A stretch of 64,000 nucleotides of DNA from Lachnospiraceae bacterium (lineage in GTDB: Bacteria; Bacillota; Clostridia; Lachnospirales; Lachnospiraceae). Both the position numbers and the translations under genes were made by a program. The DNA lies in assembly GCA_009911195.1 (NCBI GenBank), contig QXWV01000028.1:1-64000 (forward strand). Direction: 5' to 3'. Positions 25,752 to 35,602 of the stretch are shown here, in pieces; positions within the stretch are counted from its first letter, which is position 1; the number at the start of each line of letters is the position of its first letter. A model generated the notes under the pieces. The model did no database searches. It was given only the letters and a program-made list of their open reading frames with translations, and was not told where the DNA came from.

Positions 25752-27638
25752 TTACTTCCTGTTATATTGCTCCAAATAAATCAGCAAGACAGAAATATCA
25801 GCGGGGGAAACACCGGAAATCCGGGAAGCCTGACCCACCGACACTGGCTTAAAATCAATTAATTTCTGCCTTGCCTCCAGCCGGAGGCTTCCAATGTCAT
25901 TATAATCCAGATTCTCGGGGATTCTCTTCTTTTCCATTTTTTTAAACTGGATAACCTGCCTTAACTGCCTTGTTATATAACCCTCATATTTTATTTCGAT
26001 TTCCACCTGTTCTATCACATCTTTCGGCAAAGGCTTCCTTCCCTCATCAATTTCTGAAAGTATCTCATAGGATAATTCAGGGCGGCACATAAGCTCCGCC
26101 ATATTCGTACCGGTTTTTAATTCTGTACTTCCTTTAGAAATAAGAAACTCCTGTATTTTTTTTGCCCCTCCCACAGGAAGATTTTTCAAACGCTCCACTT
26201 CTTCTTCTATCATCTTCTTTTTTAACAAAGTGGCCTGGTAAACTTCTTCGGATACAAGCCCCGCACGATACCCTTTCTCCCTCAAACGCAAATCCGCATT
26301 GTCCTGACGAAGCAAAAGCCGGTATTCTGCCCTCGAAGTCATCATCCTGTAAGGCTCAAAATTATCCTTAGTAACCAAATCGTCAATCAACACGCCTATA
26401 TAAGCTTCCGAACGGTCTAAAGTAATCTGCTCCTTTCCCTGAATGGAAAGGGAGGCATTTATGCCTGCTATCAATCCCTGAGCCGCTGCTTCCTCATATC
26501 CGCTGCTTCCGTTAAACTGCCCGCCACTGAAAAGCCCTTTTATCCTTTTAAATTCCAAAGTAGGATACAATTGCTTCGGATTAATACAATCATATTCGAT
26601 GGCATAAGCATTCCTGACTATTTTACAATGTTCCAATCCAGGTACTGTCCTGTACATGGCAAGCTGCACATCTTCCGGAAGGGATGAAGACATACCTCCT
26701 ACATACATTTCATTGGTATGTAAACCCTCCGGCTCAATAAATACCTGATGCCTTTCCTTATCCGCAAATTTAACCACTTTATCTTCTATAGACGGGCAAT
26801 ACCTGGGTCCTGTTCCTTCAATCACCCCTGCATATATAGGCGAACGGTCTAAATTTTCCCTTATAATATTATGGGTTTTTTCATTGGTATAAGTTAACCA
26901 GCAGGAAGCCTGGTCTATTTGTACATCCTCCGGATTGGTGGAGAAAGAAAAAGGAACTATTCTTTCATCCCCGAACTGTTCTTCCATTTTAGAGAAATCA
27001 ATGCTTCTCTTATCCATTCTGGCAGGAGTTCCTGTTTTAAACCTTCTCATCTCAATTCCAAGGCCCTTTAAGGAATCCGTCAAATGGTTTGCCGCCTGCA
27101 ATCCATTTGGCCCCGTATAAGTAATGGCTTCCCCACAAAGGCATCTGGCCTTTAAATACGTTCCAGTACAAAGAATCACCGCTTTACATTCATAAACAGT
27201 ACCGGTAAATGTTTTTACACCTACTATCCGATTCCCTTCCACCAAACATTCACAGACCTCCGCCTGTTTTATAGTAAGCCCATCCTGGTTTTCAAGGACT
27301 TTTCTCATAGCCCTTGAATATTCCGCTTTATCGGCCTGTGCACGAAGAGAATGCACAGCAGGCCCTTTGGACTGGTTTAACATTTTAGACTGAATAAAAG
27401 TCCTGTCTATCACTTTCCCCATCTCCCCACCAAGGGCATCCACCTCCCTTACAAGATGGCCTTTGGAAGAACCTCCTATATTTGGGTTACAGGGCATCAA
27501 TGCAATACTATCCACACTGACAGTAAAAATAACAGTTTCCATTCCCAGCCTGGCACAGGCCAACGCCGCCTCACAACCGGCATGCCCTGCCCCTATTACA
27601 CAGACATCCACCTTTTCCTTTATCCCTAATTCCGGCAT
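25752..27638 (-). CDS. mnmG: tRNA uridine-5-carboxymethylaminomethyl modification enzyme MnmG
   Basis: A 628-residue FAD-dependent enzyme that, with MnmE, installs carboxymethylaminomethyl groups at U34 of certain tRNAs. The Rossmann motif [12 protein letters not shown] (about residues 14-25), the [17 protein letters not shown] segment and the C-terminal helical domain ([14 protein letters not shown]) are typical. Length matches the family. It follows mnmE in the same leftward string, separated by 116 bases holding a hairpin. Confidence 0.98.
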   Translation of the reverse strand: MPELGIKEKVDVCVIGAGHAGCEAALACARLGMETVIFTVSVDSIALMPCNPNIGGSSKGHLVREVDALGGEMGKVIDRTFIQSKMLNQSKGPAVHSLRAQADKAEYSRAMRKVLENQDGLTIKQAEVCECLVEGNRIVGVKTFTGTVYECKAVILCTGTYLKARCLCGEAITYTGPNGLQAANHLTDSLKGLGIEMRRFKTGTPARMDKRSIDFSKMEEQFGDERIVPFSFSTNPEDVQIDQASCWLTYTNEKTHNIIRENLDRSPIYAGVIEGTGPRYCPSIEDKVVKFADKERHQVFIEPEGLHTNEMYVGGMSSSLPEDVQLAMYRTVPGLEHCKIVRNAYAIEYDCINPKQLYPTLEFKRIKGLFSGGQFNGSSGYEEAAAQGLIAGINASLSIQGKEQITLDRSEAYIGVLIDDLVTKDNFEPYRMMTSRAEYRLLLRQDNADLRLREKGYRAGLVSEEVYQATLLKKKMIEEEVERLKNLPVGGAKKIQEFLISKGSTELKTGTNMAELMCRPELSYEILSEIDEGRKPLPKDVIEQVEIEIKYEGYITRQLRQVIQFKKMEKKRIPENLDYNDIGSLRLEARQKLIDFKPVSVGQASRISGVSPADISVLLIYLEQYNRK

Positions 27639-27682
27639 CTATTTATTTTCCTTCCTATATTTAAAACTATATAATAATCAAA

Positions 27683-27722
27683 GACCCCGCTGCAAGCAGC
27701 CACTTTACTTGTTGTTCGCGGG
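27683..27722 (-). terminator. Hairpin between mnmE and mnmG
   Basis: On the minus strand, CCCGC and GCGGG arms enclose a 28-base interior containing a smaller GCTGC/GCAGC pairing, followed by GTCTTTG. A weak terminator or processing hairpin. Confidence 0.45.
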
Positions 27723-27754
27723 AATAAAATCTAAAAATAATTTAAAAACATATA

Positions 27755-29203
27755 TCATTTTCCCATACAAAACTTGGAGAAAATTTCATTTATCAAATCT
27801 TCCTCCACTTCTTCCCCTATAATTTTTCCCAAAGATGCATAGCTGCTCATTAAATCAATAGAATAAAAATCCTCAGGCATATGATTTTCAAGGCTTTTCT
27901 TCACTTGAAGCATACTTTCATAGGCATCCATAAGAGCTTCCTTATGCCTCATATTTGTAATAACCACTTCATTATCAAAGGATATTTTCCTCTGGAAAAA
28001 CATATCTTTTATTGTATCTTCAAAGATATTTATCCCTATATTTTCCTTCATGGAAGCTTTTATAATATTCACATCGGGAAGGGAATCCTTTTCCCAACGG
28101 CTGCTCATTTTATTACATACCATATCCTCCGTTACAAAAGCATCCAAATCCGTTTTATTCAAAAGTATAATCGTCTTTTTTCCAGCTATCATATCAATTA
28201 TTTCATCATCATTTTCATCCAAAGGTACAGAAGCGTCTATGACATAAACAATCAAATCCGCCTCATATGCATATTTTTTTGCCCTTTCCACCCCTATTTT
28301 TTCCACCATATCTTCTGTAAACCGAATGCCCGCAGTATCTATTACATTAAGGCATATTCCATTTAAATTAATGCTTTCTTCCAAAGCATCCCTGGTAGTT
28401 CCTGCGATATCGGTAACAATCGCCTTCTCTTCCCCTACCAGTAAATTTAAAAAAGAAGATTTTCCAGCATTGGGTTTTCCAACAATCACTGTATGAATGC
28501 CTTCCTTTAATATCTTACCATTCTCCGCAGAATCCATCATTTTCTTCAAATGAAATAAAATATCATCTGTCTTTTTTGAAAGCCCTTCTCCATATCCATC
28601 CAGGCTAATGTGTTCCGGGTCATCCAAAGCCGATTCAATAAAAGCAATTTCGTAAATAATTTCATCTCTCAGTTTCCTAATTTCATCAAAAACAGAGCCT
28701 CTTAACTGTCTGACAGAATTTTTCAAGGCAAATTTATTTTTTGAATGGATAATATCCATAACAGCCTCCGCCTTGGATAAATCTATCCTTCCATTCAAAA
28801 AAGCCCTTTTCGTAAATTCTCCCGGCTCCGCCAGCCTGGCACCATTCCGGATAACAGTCTCCAATACCTTATTGACCATGAAAATACCGCCATGGCAATT
28901 AATCTCTACCGTATCCTCCGCAGTATAGCTATTGGGAGCTTTCATAAGGCTTACCATCACTTCATCCACAATATCAGGCTCATCCAATGCTATTCCTTCT
29001 CCGGTGCATTTCCCTTCTTTATTTTCCACAATATATCCATAATGTATTGTGTGGGACTTAAAATCACGGAAATTATATTTTCCCGATTTTGAACGGTAAA
29101 TCTTATCCACAATATTTATAGACTCATCGCCGCTTATCCTTACAATACCAATACCGGAATCCGTCATCCCAGTAGCCACAGCTACAATCGTATCGCTTTT
29201 CAT
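27755..29203 (-). CDS. mnmE: tRNA modification GTPase MnmE
   Basis: A 482-residue GTPase. The N-terminal tetrahydrofolate-binding domain is followed by a helical domain with an inserted G domain: G1 GKPNAGKSS, G2 GTTRD, G3 DTAG and G4 NKTD are present. The C-terminal FCMGK gives the conserved cysteine. It forms a heterotetramer with MnmG. The start at 29203 (MKSDTIVAVATG) fits the family; the frame from 29254 adds 17 residues. About 20 residues longer than Bacillus MnmE because of small loop expansions. Confidence 0.97.
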   Translation of the reverse strand: MKSDTIVAVATGMTDSGIGIVRISGDESINIVDKIYRSKSGKYNFRDFKSHTIHYGYIVENKEGKCTGEGIALDEPDIVDEVMVSLMKAPNSYTAEDTVEINCHGGIFMVNKVLETVIRNGARLAEPGEFTKRAFLNGRIDLSKAEAVMDIIHSKNKFALKNSVRQLRGSVFDEIRKLRDEIIYEIAFIESALDDPEHISLDGYGEGLSKKTDDILFHLKKMMDSAENGKILKEGIHTVIVGKPNAGKSSFLNLLVGEEKAIVTDIAGTTRDALEESINLNGICLNVIDTAGIRFTEDMVEKIGVERAKKYAYEADLIVYVIDASVPLDENDDEIIDMIAGKKTIILLNKTDLDAFVTEDMVCNKMSSRWEKDSLPDVNIIKASMKENIGINIFEDTIKDMFFQRKISFDNEVVITNMRHKEALMDAYESMLQVKKSLENHMPEDFYSIDLMSSYASLGKIIGEEVEEDLINEIFSKFCMGK

Positions 29204-29224
29204 ATTAAAATCACACTTTCCTAT

Positions 29225-29272
29225 AAAAAGAGCTGCTGCAAAGTCAACAATCATTCTGCAACAGCCACTTTA
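29225..29272 (-). terminator. Terminator between jag and mnmE (GCTGTTGCA family)
   Basis: On the minus strand GGCTGTTGCAGAAT and TTTGCAGCAGC pair around a short loop, followed by TCTTTTTATAG. The arm sequences resemble those of the hairpin after gyrA at 41353-41428. Confidence 0.65.
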
Positions 29273-29286
29273 AAAATTTACTTTAT

Positions 29287-29910
29287 CTATTTCTTCAAAG
29301 TAACAACTACTCTCCGGAAAGGCTCTTCCCCTTCACTGTGGGTAGTAACGTATTTATCCCCCTGCAACGCTGAATGGATAATCCTTCTTTCATAAGGGTT
29401 CATAGGCTCAAGGGAAACCGGCCGTTTTGTCCTTTTTACTTTATAAGCGATATTTTTTGCAAGGTTTTCAAGAGTCTCTTTTCTTCTCTGACGGTAGTTT
29501 TCCGTATCTACCTTTACCCTGATATAATTTTCAGATTCTTTATTTACTACTAAGGATACTAAGTACTGCAAAGAATCCAATGTCTGTCCTCTTTTACCAA
29601 TTAAGACACCCATTTCATCCCCGCTTAAATCAATATTCATGTAATTGTCAAGCTCATCATATTTGATATCAACTACAACAACAAGATTCATAGCCTCAAA
29701 TACTTTATCCAAAAATTCCTTAGCATTATCTGTGACGGAAGACTTTACCCTTGCCTTAATAATAGCCGGTTTAGAACCGATTCCGAGAAAGCCTGAAGAA
29801 CCTTCTTCTACAACGGTATATTCTAATTTATCACTTGTTACGAGAAGCTTCTGACATGCTTCCGTAATCGCATCGTTAACTGTTTTTGCTGATATTTCCA
29901 TATATTCCAT
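29287..29910 (-). CDS. jag: Jag/KhpB RNA-binding protein
   Basis: A 207-residue protein with the Jag_N domain (1-50, ISAKTVNDAITEACQ), a KH domain (about 75-140, with GKRGQTLDSLQYL in place of a GxxG loop) and a C-terminal R3H domain (about 145-207, NPYERRIIHSALQ). It is the partner of KhpA and binds many RNAs, affecting cell division and wall synthesis in Gram-positives. It is encoded 16 bases after yidC, the standard arrangement. AAGGGAGGG precedes the ATG. Confidence 0.96.
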   Translation of the reverse strand: MEYMEISAKTVNDAITEACQKLLVTSDKLEYTVVEEGSSGFLGIGSKPAIIKARVKSSVTDNAKEFLDKVFEAMNLVVVVDIKYDELDNYMNIDLSGDEMGVLIGKRGQTLDSLQYLVSLVVNKESENYIRVKVDTENYRQRRKETLENLAKNIAYKVKRTKRPVSLEPMNPYERRIIHSALQGDKYVTTHSEGEEPFRRVVVTLKK

Positions 29911-29925
29911 TACAGTGCCCTCCCT

Positions 29926-31224
29926 TTATTTTCTATTATTTTTTTCGTTATACTGTTTCACCATATTAGCTTTAGATGAAAGGCTTCCCGGTTTTGAATT
30001 TTTATTATAATATTCTGTAGCATTTTTTACTGCCGCATCTTTTTGAGCCTGAGACATCTGTGATGTAGAAGAATTAGCTTTAGAAGCAATATTTCTCGTA
30101 CTCATATTGGCATAGCTGTTAATTTTATTCGGGTCAATACCGGCTTTTGCAAGCTTTTTGTTTCTTTTATCCACATTTTTCTTAATAACTTCGTCCAAAT
30201 CCATTTTATCAATATGCTTATTGATAACAACCTGCTGAATACTTCTCACTACAGCACCTGCTACCCAGTAAAGTCCCATACCTGCCGGAAGTGTATAACA
30301 GAAAACAGCCGACATAATAGGCATCATATAATTCATTGTCTTCATAGAAGAAGCCATTGCATTTTCCTGTGAATTATTATTTTCCGGCTGAGGCATCAGC
30401 TTCGTGTTAATCCATTGGGTCACTGCTGCCAGAAAAGGAACAGCGATAGCCGCCGCAACCATCAGGTAAGCCCCAGATGCAAGGGATTCCTTTACTATAA
30501 AAGAAGGGGAATTCCCTATATTCAATCCTAAAAAGTTATTATACTTTTCCAATGTCTCCACTGTATTAGCTACATCGGTGGACAGAGAAGGGAATTTTTC
30601 TGATATGCTGTGCCATTCCAATGTGGATGCCCGGTTCAGCACATCAATATAAGTATTCTGGATATACTCCATATTGCCGCCTGTAAAGGCTTCATTGGCA
30701 AACTGCTTTGCAAACATCCCCGCATCCTTAAAAGTCTGGATAAAATCAGCGCTCCCTGTCTGGGAAATCAGCTTGTCCACCAATGGGAAAAACGCTTCTT
30801 TAATTTTCCCTACATAAGCGGGCATAGAATAAATAACCCGGTAAAGGGCAAATAAAATCGGCATTTGAATTAAAAGCTGTACACAGCTTCCTGTAGGGGA
30901 AACTCCATATTTAGCATATACTGCCTGAGTTTCTTCGTTCATCCTCATCATGGATTCATTATCTTTTTTATTCTTATATCTTGCCTGAATCGCCTGAAGC
31001 TCAGGATTCATCTTCGCTGAAAGCTTTGAGAATTTCTGTTGCTTAATGGTAAGCGGCATCATAAGAAGATAAATTACAATTGTAAATAAAATAATGGATA
31101 AACCTATATTAGGAATACCAATCTTGTCCAAACAGAAAAAGATTCCTTCCATAATATAGCCGAGAAGCTTTGCAACCGGCCCTATTAAAAAAGTCTGATT
31201 CTGCGTTAAAATTATACCCGGCAA
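29926..31224 (-). CDS. yidC: YidC/Oxa1 membrane protein insertase
   Basis: A 432-residue insertase with five hydrophobic segments: after an N-terminal helix, IGLSIILFTIVIYLLMMPL, SCVQLLIQMPILFALYRVIYSMP, a helix near 250 and TLPAGMGLYWVAGAVV. It integrates proteins into the membrane alone or with SecYEG. The start codon is TTG at 31224, supported by a perfect AGGAGG site at 7 bases, so the initiator is non-ATG. The C-terminal tail (about 340-432) is long, basic and rich in Asn, Ser and Lys, as in other clostridial homologues and possibly ribosome-binding. Unlike many Firmicutes copies it lacks a lipobox. Confidence 0.96.
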   Translation of the reverse strand: MPGIILTQNQTFLIGPVAKLLGYIMEGIFFCLDKIGIPNIGLSIILFTIVIYLLMMPLTIKQQKFSKLSAKMNPELQAIQARYKNKKDNESMMRMNEETQAVYAKYGVSPTGSCVQLLIQMPILFALYRVIYSMPAYVGKIKEAFFPLVDKLISQTGSADFIQTFKDAGMFAKQFANEAFTGGNMEYIQNTYIDVLNRASTLEWHSISEKFPSLSTDVANTVETLEKYNNFLGLNIGNSPSFIVKESLASGAYLMVAAAIAVPFLAAVTQWINTKLMPQPENNNSQENAMASSMKTMNYMMPIMSAVFCYTLPAGMGLYWVAGAVVRSIQQVVINKHIDKMDLDEVIKKNVDKRNKKLAKAGIDPNKINSYANMSTRNIASKANSSTSQMSQAQKDAAVKNATEYYNKNSKPGSLSSKANMVKQYNEKNNRK

Positions 31225-31247
31225 TTTCTTTCCTCCTAGTTTTGATT

Positions 31248-31457
31248 CTATGGAACAGGGTCATATCCTCCCTTTGAAAAAGGATTACACCTTAATATTC
31301 TCCATACCGTCAAAAGCCCACCCTTAAAAGCCCCATATTTAGTCACCGCTTCCAGGCCATATGTTGAACAGGTAGGTATATATGGGCATTTTGTCGATTT
31401 CATAGGAGATATATACTTTCTATAGAATTTAATCATGTAAATAAATAATTTTTTCAT
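31248..31457 (-). CDS. yidD: Membrane protein insertion efficiency factor YidD
   Basis: A 69-residue YidD with the family signature [22 protein letters not shown] and [16 protein letters not shown]. It assists YidC-dependent insertion. Start choice is uncertain: ATG 31457 (MKKLFIYMI) gives family length, while ATG 31481 would overlap the end of rnpA by 11 bases; neither has a clear ribosome binding site, suggesting translational coupling to rnpA. Confidence 0.93.
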   Translation of the reverse strand: MKKLFIYMIKFYRKYISPMKSTKCPYIPTCSTYGLEAVTKYGAFKGGLLTVWRILRCNPFSKGGYDPVP

Positions 31458-31470
31458 AGCTATTTTCAAA

Positions 31471-31824
31471 TCAAACTTCATAAAAAAATATCTTAATAAT
31501 ATGATGAAGTTTTCCAAGATGTAATAATGCGCTTTCTATTTCGGCATACCCCGCCGAATTCGCATTGTTCCTTGCAACGACTACTATATCTAAACCACTA
31601 TTAAATATATTTTCATGTAGCCTGTAGCTCTCTCTCACCAGCCTTTTCACCCTATGGCGTACAACGCTGTTTCCTACCTTTTTACTCACTGATATTCCAA
31701 TCCTGTTTATCCCCATGCTATTTTTCAATACATACATTACAAGATATTTATTGGCGTAAGACTTTCCCTTTTTATAAACATTCCTGAAATCATCATTCTT
31801 TTTTAAGGAATCTGAGAATTTCAT
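31471..31824 (-). CDS. rnpA: Ribonuclease P protein component
   Basis: A 117-residue basic protein with the RNR signature: [26 protein letters not shown]. It binds the RnpB RNA and helps mature tRNA 5' ends. The start is set at [13 protein letters not shown] (31824) with an AAAGGGG site upstream; the open frame to 31929 adds 35 non-homologous residues. It follows rpmH in the universal rpmH-rnpA arrangement. Confidence 0.97.
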   Translation of the reverse strand: MKFSDSLKKNDDFRNVYKKGKSYANKYLVMYVLKNSMGINRIGISVSKKVGNSVVRHRVKRLVRESYRLHENIFNSGLDIVVVARNNANSAGYAEIESALLHLGKLHHIIKIFFYEV

Positions 31825-31938
31825 TATTATAATGCCCCTTTTTTCTTTTAAGGCTTCGATATCAAAATTCTTGCCTTCTACGGGCAAGGATTTTGATACG
31901 CTAATCCTATAAGGTAAAAAAGGCCACAATACTGCGGC

Positions 31939-32073
31939 CTATGCTGATAATCTCTTTCTTCCTTTTGCTCTTCTGGCAGCTAAAACTCTTCTTCCGCCTT
32001 TAGTACTCATTCTAGCCCTAAAGCCATGAACTTTTTTTCTCTTCCTTTTATTTGGCTGAAATGTCATTTTCAT
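31939..32073 (-). CDS. rpmH: 50S ribosomal protein L34
   Basis: A 44-residue ribosomal protein read on the minus strand: [18 protein letters not shown], then [20 protein letters not shown] and KRLSA. It is complete and highly basic. A perfect AGGAGGTG ribosome binding site lies just upstream. It is the first gene leftward from oriC, giving it high dosage during fast growth. Confidence 0.99.
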   Translation of the reverse strand: MKMTFQPNKRKRKKVHGFRARMSTKGGRRVLAARRAKGRKRLSA

Positions 32074-32280
32074 AATCGATGCACCTCCTTTTCCAGCCTT
32101 TCATCTATATAATATGTGAAAAGCAATTATATTTAAGCAAATGTATTGAAAAATATCGTTACAATTATAATGGATAAAAAGCGTTCCGTCAAGTAAATAA
32201 AGCCAATTTCCATGAAATAAAAATACCTAAAAAAAGCCGGAAAAATCGTGATTTTTACTAACCCAATATATAGATATAAG

Positions 32281-32560
32281 CATAAGCATAAAACCACAAA
32301 ATATAGATATAAAAAAGTTATCCACAATATACTTTTCCGTTCTTTTATTCTATAAAAATTATACACAATATGTGTATAATTTGTGGATAAATCAATTATA
32401 TCATGTGAAAATAAAATATTTTCGTTTCCAAAACTTCCTTTTTATCAAATTTATCCCTGTTCATATCTTTTTATGATTATACACATATTTTCCTTTAACT
32501 TAACATCGATTATTAGCCTGTTCACACCATTATCCACAAAATGTGCATAATTATGTTTAT
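32281..32560. other. oriC: DnaA-box cluster upstream of dnaA
   Basis: An AT-rich gap of about 560 bases between rpmH and dnaA contains perfect DnaA boxes TTATCCACA at 32318-32326 and 32530-32538 (plus) and 32382-32390 (minus). One-mismatch boxes TTATACACA lie at 32359-32367 and 32477-32485 (plus) and 32371-32379 (minus), and TTATGCACA at 32542-32550 (minus). Boxes 32359-32379 form an exact inverted pair with a three-base centre. Position between rpmH and dnaA and the strand switch of genes here confirm the origin. Confidence 0.93.
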
Positions 32561-32637
32561 AAAATTAATTATTTGAAATTTCATTCCATTTATATTAAGA
32601 TAAATATATTCGGTATGGAAAGGGAACGGTTTACTAT

Positions 32638-33989
32638 ATGGATTTTATTGAAAAAAATTGGGAATTGATTAAACAGACCATTAAAAAAGAATATGACTTA
32701 TCTAACATATCTTATAACACATGGATTGCAAAGCTGAAATTCCATAGCTGTGAAAATGAATTATCACTATCACCATACCTTCCGAACAAGCGCATGCCTT
32801 AAGTTATATTGCCAATAAATATAACAGCTATTTCAAAGTTACCATTTCCGAAATGATGGAACATGATTACGAAATTAATTTTATATTGGAAAAAGACATT
32901 GCTGATAATGAAGATTCCATGGCTTTAAAGCCCTACTATAATATTAATTATGAAAAAGCAAATCTAAACCCTAAATACAGGTTTGACACTTTTGTGGTAG
33001 GGAGCAACAATAAATTTGCACATTCTGCTTCCCTGGCCGTGGCGGAATCCCCCGGAAATACTTATAACCCCCTTTATTTATATGGAGGAGCAGGATTGGG
33101 GAAAACCCACCTTATGCACTCTATCGGACATTTTATTTTGAAACAGACCCCCAACAAAAAGGTCCTCTATGTTACCTCCGAGCAATTCACCAACGAAGTT
33201 ATCAGCTCTATCCGCAGCGGTAACGCGGCGGATATGACAAAGTTAAGGGAAAAATACAGGACAGTGGATGTACTGTTAATCGATGATATCCAGTTTATTA
33301 TAGGAAAAGAAAGCACACAGGAAGAATTTTTCCATACCTTCAATGTGCTGCATGCTTCAGAAAAACAGATTATTATATCTTCGGATAAACCTCCAAAAGA
33401 AATGGAAACATTGGAAGAACGTTTCCGCTCCAGATTTGAATGGGGGCTTATTGCCGATATACAGCCGCCGGATTATGAGACGAGGATGGCTATCCTTCAA
33501 AAAAATGCGGAAAACTTCAGCAAAAAAATCGATGACCAGGTTTTCAGTTATGTGGCTTCTAATATTAAATCAAATATCAGGGAACTGGAAGGTGCATTCA
33601 ATAAAATCATCGCCTATTCTAAATTAAATAATATAGAAATAGACCTTGAAATGGCACAGGAAGCTCTAAAAGATATTATTTACCCGGACAAGCCAAAGGA
33701 AATAAGCCCTTCTATCATTATTAATGTAGTGGCAGAGCATTTTGGGGTCAGGCCAGAAGATATCACTTCCAAAAAGCGCAACTCTGAATTTGTAGAGCCG
33801 AGGCAGGTTGTCATGTACCTTTGCCGTTCCATGACAGATACTTCCTATCAAAGCATAGGGAGAATCCTTGGAAAGAAAGACCATACCACAATTATCCACG
33901 GAGTTAACAAAATAACCGAAGAACTTAAAACCAATGATGACCTGAAAAACAAAATTGAAATCATAAAAAAGAAAATAAGCCCATCGTAA
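32638..33989 (+). CDS. dnaA: Chromosomal replication initiator DnaA, interrupted by an apparent frameshift
   Basis: The ATG at 32638 opens the normal N-terminal domain I (MDFIEKNWELIKQTIKKEY...), but this frame stops at TAA 32800-32802. From about 32769 the sequence continues in the frame one base back with ITIPSEQAHALSYIANKYN, the expected continuation of domain I, and runs to 33989. One missing base near 32767-32769 explains this; restoring it gives a 450-residue protein, the normal length. Downstream are Walker A GGAGLGKTH, Walker B LLIDDIQF, and the domain IV signature with GRILGKKDHTTIIHGV. There is no homopolymer or slippery site at the shift. DnaA is essential, so a sequencing or assembly error is the leading explanation; translation from ATG 32853 lacking domain I is the alternative. 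Confidence 0.93.
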
Positions 33990-34021
33990 ATGAAAGAATT
34001 AATGCCTGATAATTTGTGATA

Positions 34022-34180
34022 TGTGAATAACTTATAGAAAAAACAGAAGTTATATTTAGTTTTTCACATAGATAATGATTCCTTTTTTCCTTGAAAAATA
34101 GTATAATATTAATGTTATACACATATCAACAGCCTTTAATATATATATTAATAAATTCTTTCTTAATTTATTTTTAGCCT
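34022..34180. other. Second origin subregion: DnaA boxes and AT-rich unwinding candidate
   Basis: Between dnaA and dnaN, TTATTCACA (minus, 34022-34030) and TTATACACA (plus, 34115-34123) are followed by a nearly pure A+T stretch at about 34136-34175. In Bacillus the unwinding element lies in this same gap, so a bipartite origin is likely here. Confidence 0.6.
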
Positions 34181-34203
34181 TTCGGGAAGGGAGCACAAAA
34201 ACT

Positions 34204-35313
34204 ATGAAATTGATTGTATCGAAATCTAACTTGTTAAACGGGGTACAAATTGTATCGAAAGCCGTTCCAAATAAAACAACAATGTCTATCTTGGAATGCA
34301 TCTTGGTGGATGCACGGGGTACAGACATTAAATTAATAGCCAATGATATGGAATTGGGGATAGAGACAATGATTGAAGGAAAGATTGAGGATAAAGGCAT
34401 TATAGCCCTGGATGCTAAAATTTTTCTTGAAATTGTGAGAAAGCTTCCGGATAATGATATTACTATTGTTACCGATGACAATTATAAAACTACAATTACC
34501 TGTGAAAAATCGAAGTTTAATATAATTGGCAAATCAGGGGAAGATTTTTCTTATTTACCGGTCATTGAAAAAATAGATTCCATTATTGTTTCCCAGTTTA
34601 CTTTGAAGGAAGTGGTAAGGCAGACTATCTTTTCCATATCTGACAATGATAATAATAAATTGATGACAGGGGAACTATTTGAAATTAACGAAGATATTTT
34701 AAAAGTGGTATCTTTGGACGGACATAGGATATCTATCCGCAAGATAAGGCTGAAAAATTTTTATATGCCAAAGAAAGTAGTAGTGCCTGGAAAAACATTG
34801 AATGAAATAAGCAAGATTTTATCCGGCGATATGGATAAGGATGTACATATTTTCTTTACCGATAAGCATATTGTTTTTGAGTTCGATAATACAACAGTAG
34901 TTTCCAGGCTTATAGAAGGCGATTATTTTAAAATCGACCAGATGTTATCCAGCGATTATGAAACAAAGGTAAGAATAAATAAAAAAGAATTCCTAAACTG
35001 TATTGACAGGGCAACTTTGCTTGTAAAAGAAGGGGATAAAAAGCCTATTATTATTAATATTACCGATGGTATGATGGAACTTAAAATCAACTCCGCCGTG
35101 GGCAGCATGAATGAGGAAATTGATATAGATAAAAAAGGGAAAGATATTATGATTGGTTTCAATCCCAAATTCCTTATTGATGCCCTGAGGGTAATTGATG
35201 ACGAAGAAGTGGATATATATCTGGTAAATCCTAAAGCACCTTGTTTTATCAGGGATTCCGATGAAAAATATATTTATTTGATTCTGCCAGTGAACTTTAC
35301 TACTGTAAACTAA
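34204..35313 (+). CDS. dnaN: DNA polymerase III beta subunit (sliding clamp)
   Basis: A 369-residue clamp protein with three repeated DNA-clamp domains of about 120 residues. It starts MKLIVSKSNLLNGVQIVSKAVPNKTTMSIL and ends ILPVNFTTVN, the typical C-terminal peptide. It encircles DNA as a dimer and tethers polymerase. GAAGGGAG precedes the ATG. Standard neighbour of dnaA. Confidence 0.98.
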   Translation: MKLIVSKSNLLNGVQIVSKAVPNKTTMSILECILVDARGTDIKLIANDMELGIETMIEGKIEDKGIIALDAKIFLEIVRKLPDNDITIVTDDNYKTTITCEKSKFNIIGKSGEDFSYLPVIEKIDSIIVSQFTLKEVVRQTIFSISDNDNNKLMTGELFEINEDILKVVSLDGHRISIRKIRLKNFYMPKKVVVPGKTLNEISKILSGDMDKDVHIFFTDKHIVFEFDNTTVVSRLIEGDYFKIDQMLSSDYETKVRINKKEFLNCIDRATLLVKEGDKKPIIINITDGMMELKINSAVGSMNEEIDIDKKGKDIMIGFNPKFLIDALRVIDDEEVDIYLVNPKAPCFIRDSDEKYIYLILPVNFTTVN

Positions 35314-35366
35314 ATGTGTGATTAGTACAATAATGAATATTGGATGAAAGAATAATAAGGGAAAAT

Positions 35367-35576
35367 ATGGAAATAATAAAAATTAAAGATGAATTTATAA
35401 AACTTGGCCAGGTTCTGAAATTAGCAGGATGGGTCGGAAGCGGCGTGGATGCTAAAATGGTAATTTTAGATGGGCTTGTGAAAGTAAATGGGGAATGTGT
35501 ACTGCAGAGGGGTAAAAAAATATATCATGGGGATATTGTGGAATTCGATGGAAAGTCATTGAAAGTGGAAAATTAA
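35367..35576 (+). CDS. yaaA: S4-domain RNA-binding protein, YaaA/RlbA type
   Basis: A 69-residue S4 domain protein: FIKLGQVLKLAGWVGSGVDAK, then GLVKVNGE and RGKKIYHGDIVEF. It is the conserved small gene between dnaN and recF and likely binds rRNA. ATG 35367 (MEIIKIKDEF) with AAGGG upstream is preferred over a TTG at 35340 that would add nine residues. Confidence 0.93.
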   Translation: MEIIKIKDEFIKLGQVLKLAGWVGSGVDAKMVILDGLVKVNGECVLQRGKKIYHGDIVEFDGKSLKVEN

Positions 35577-35602
35577 TTCCAATTGGGCAAAAGGTGTAAT
35601 AT

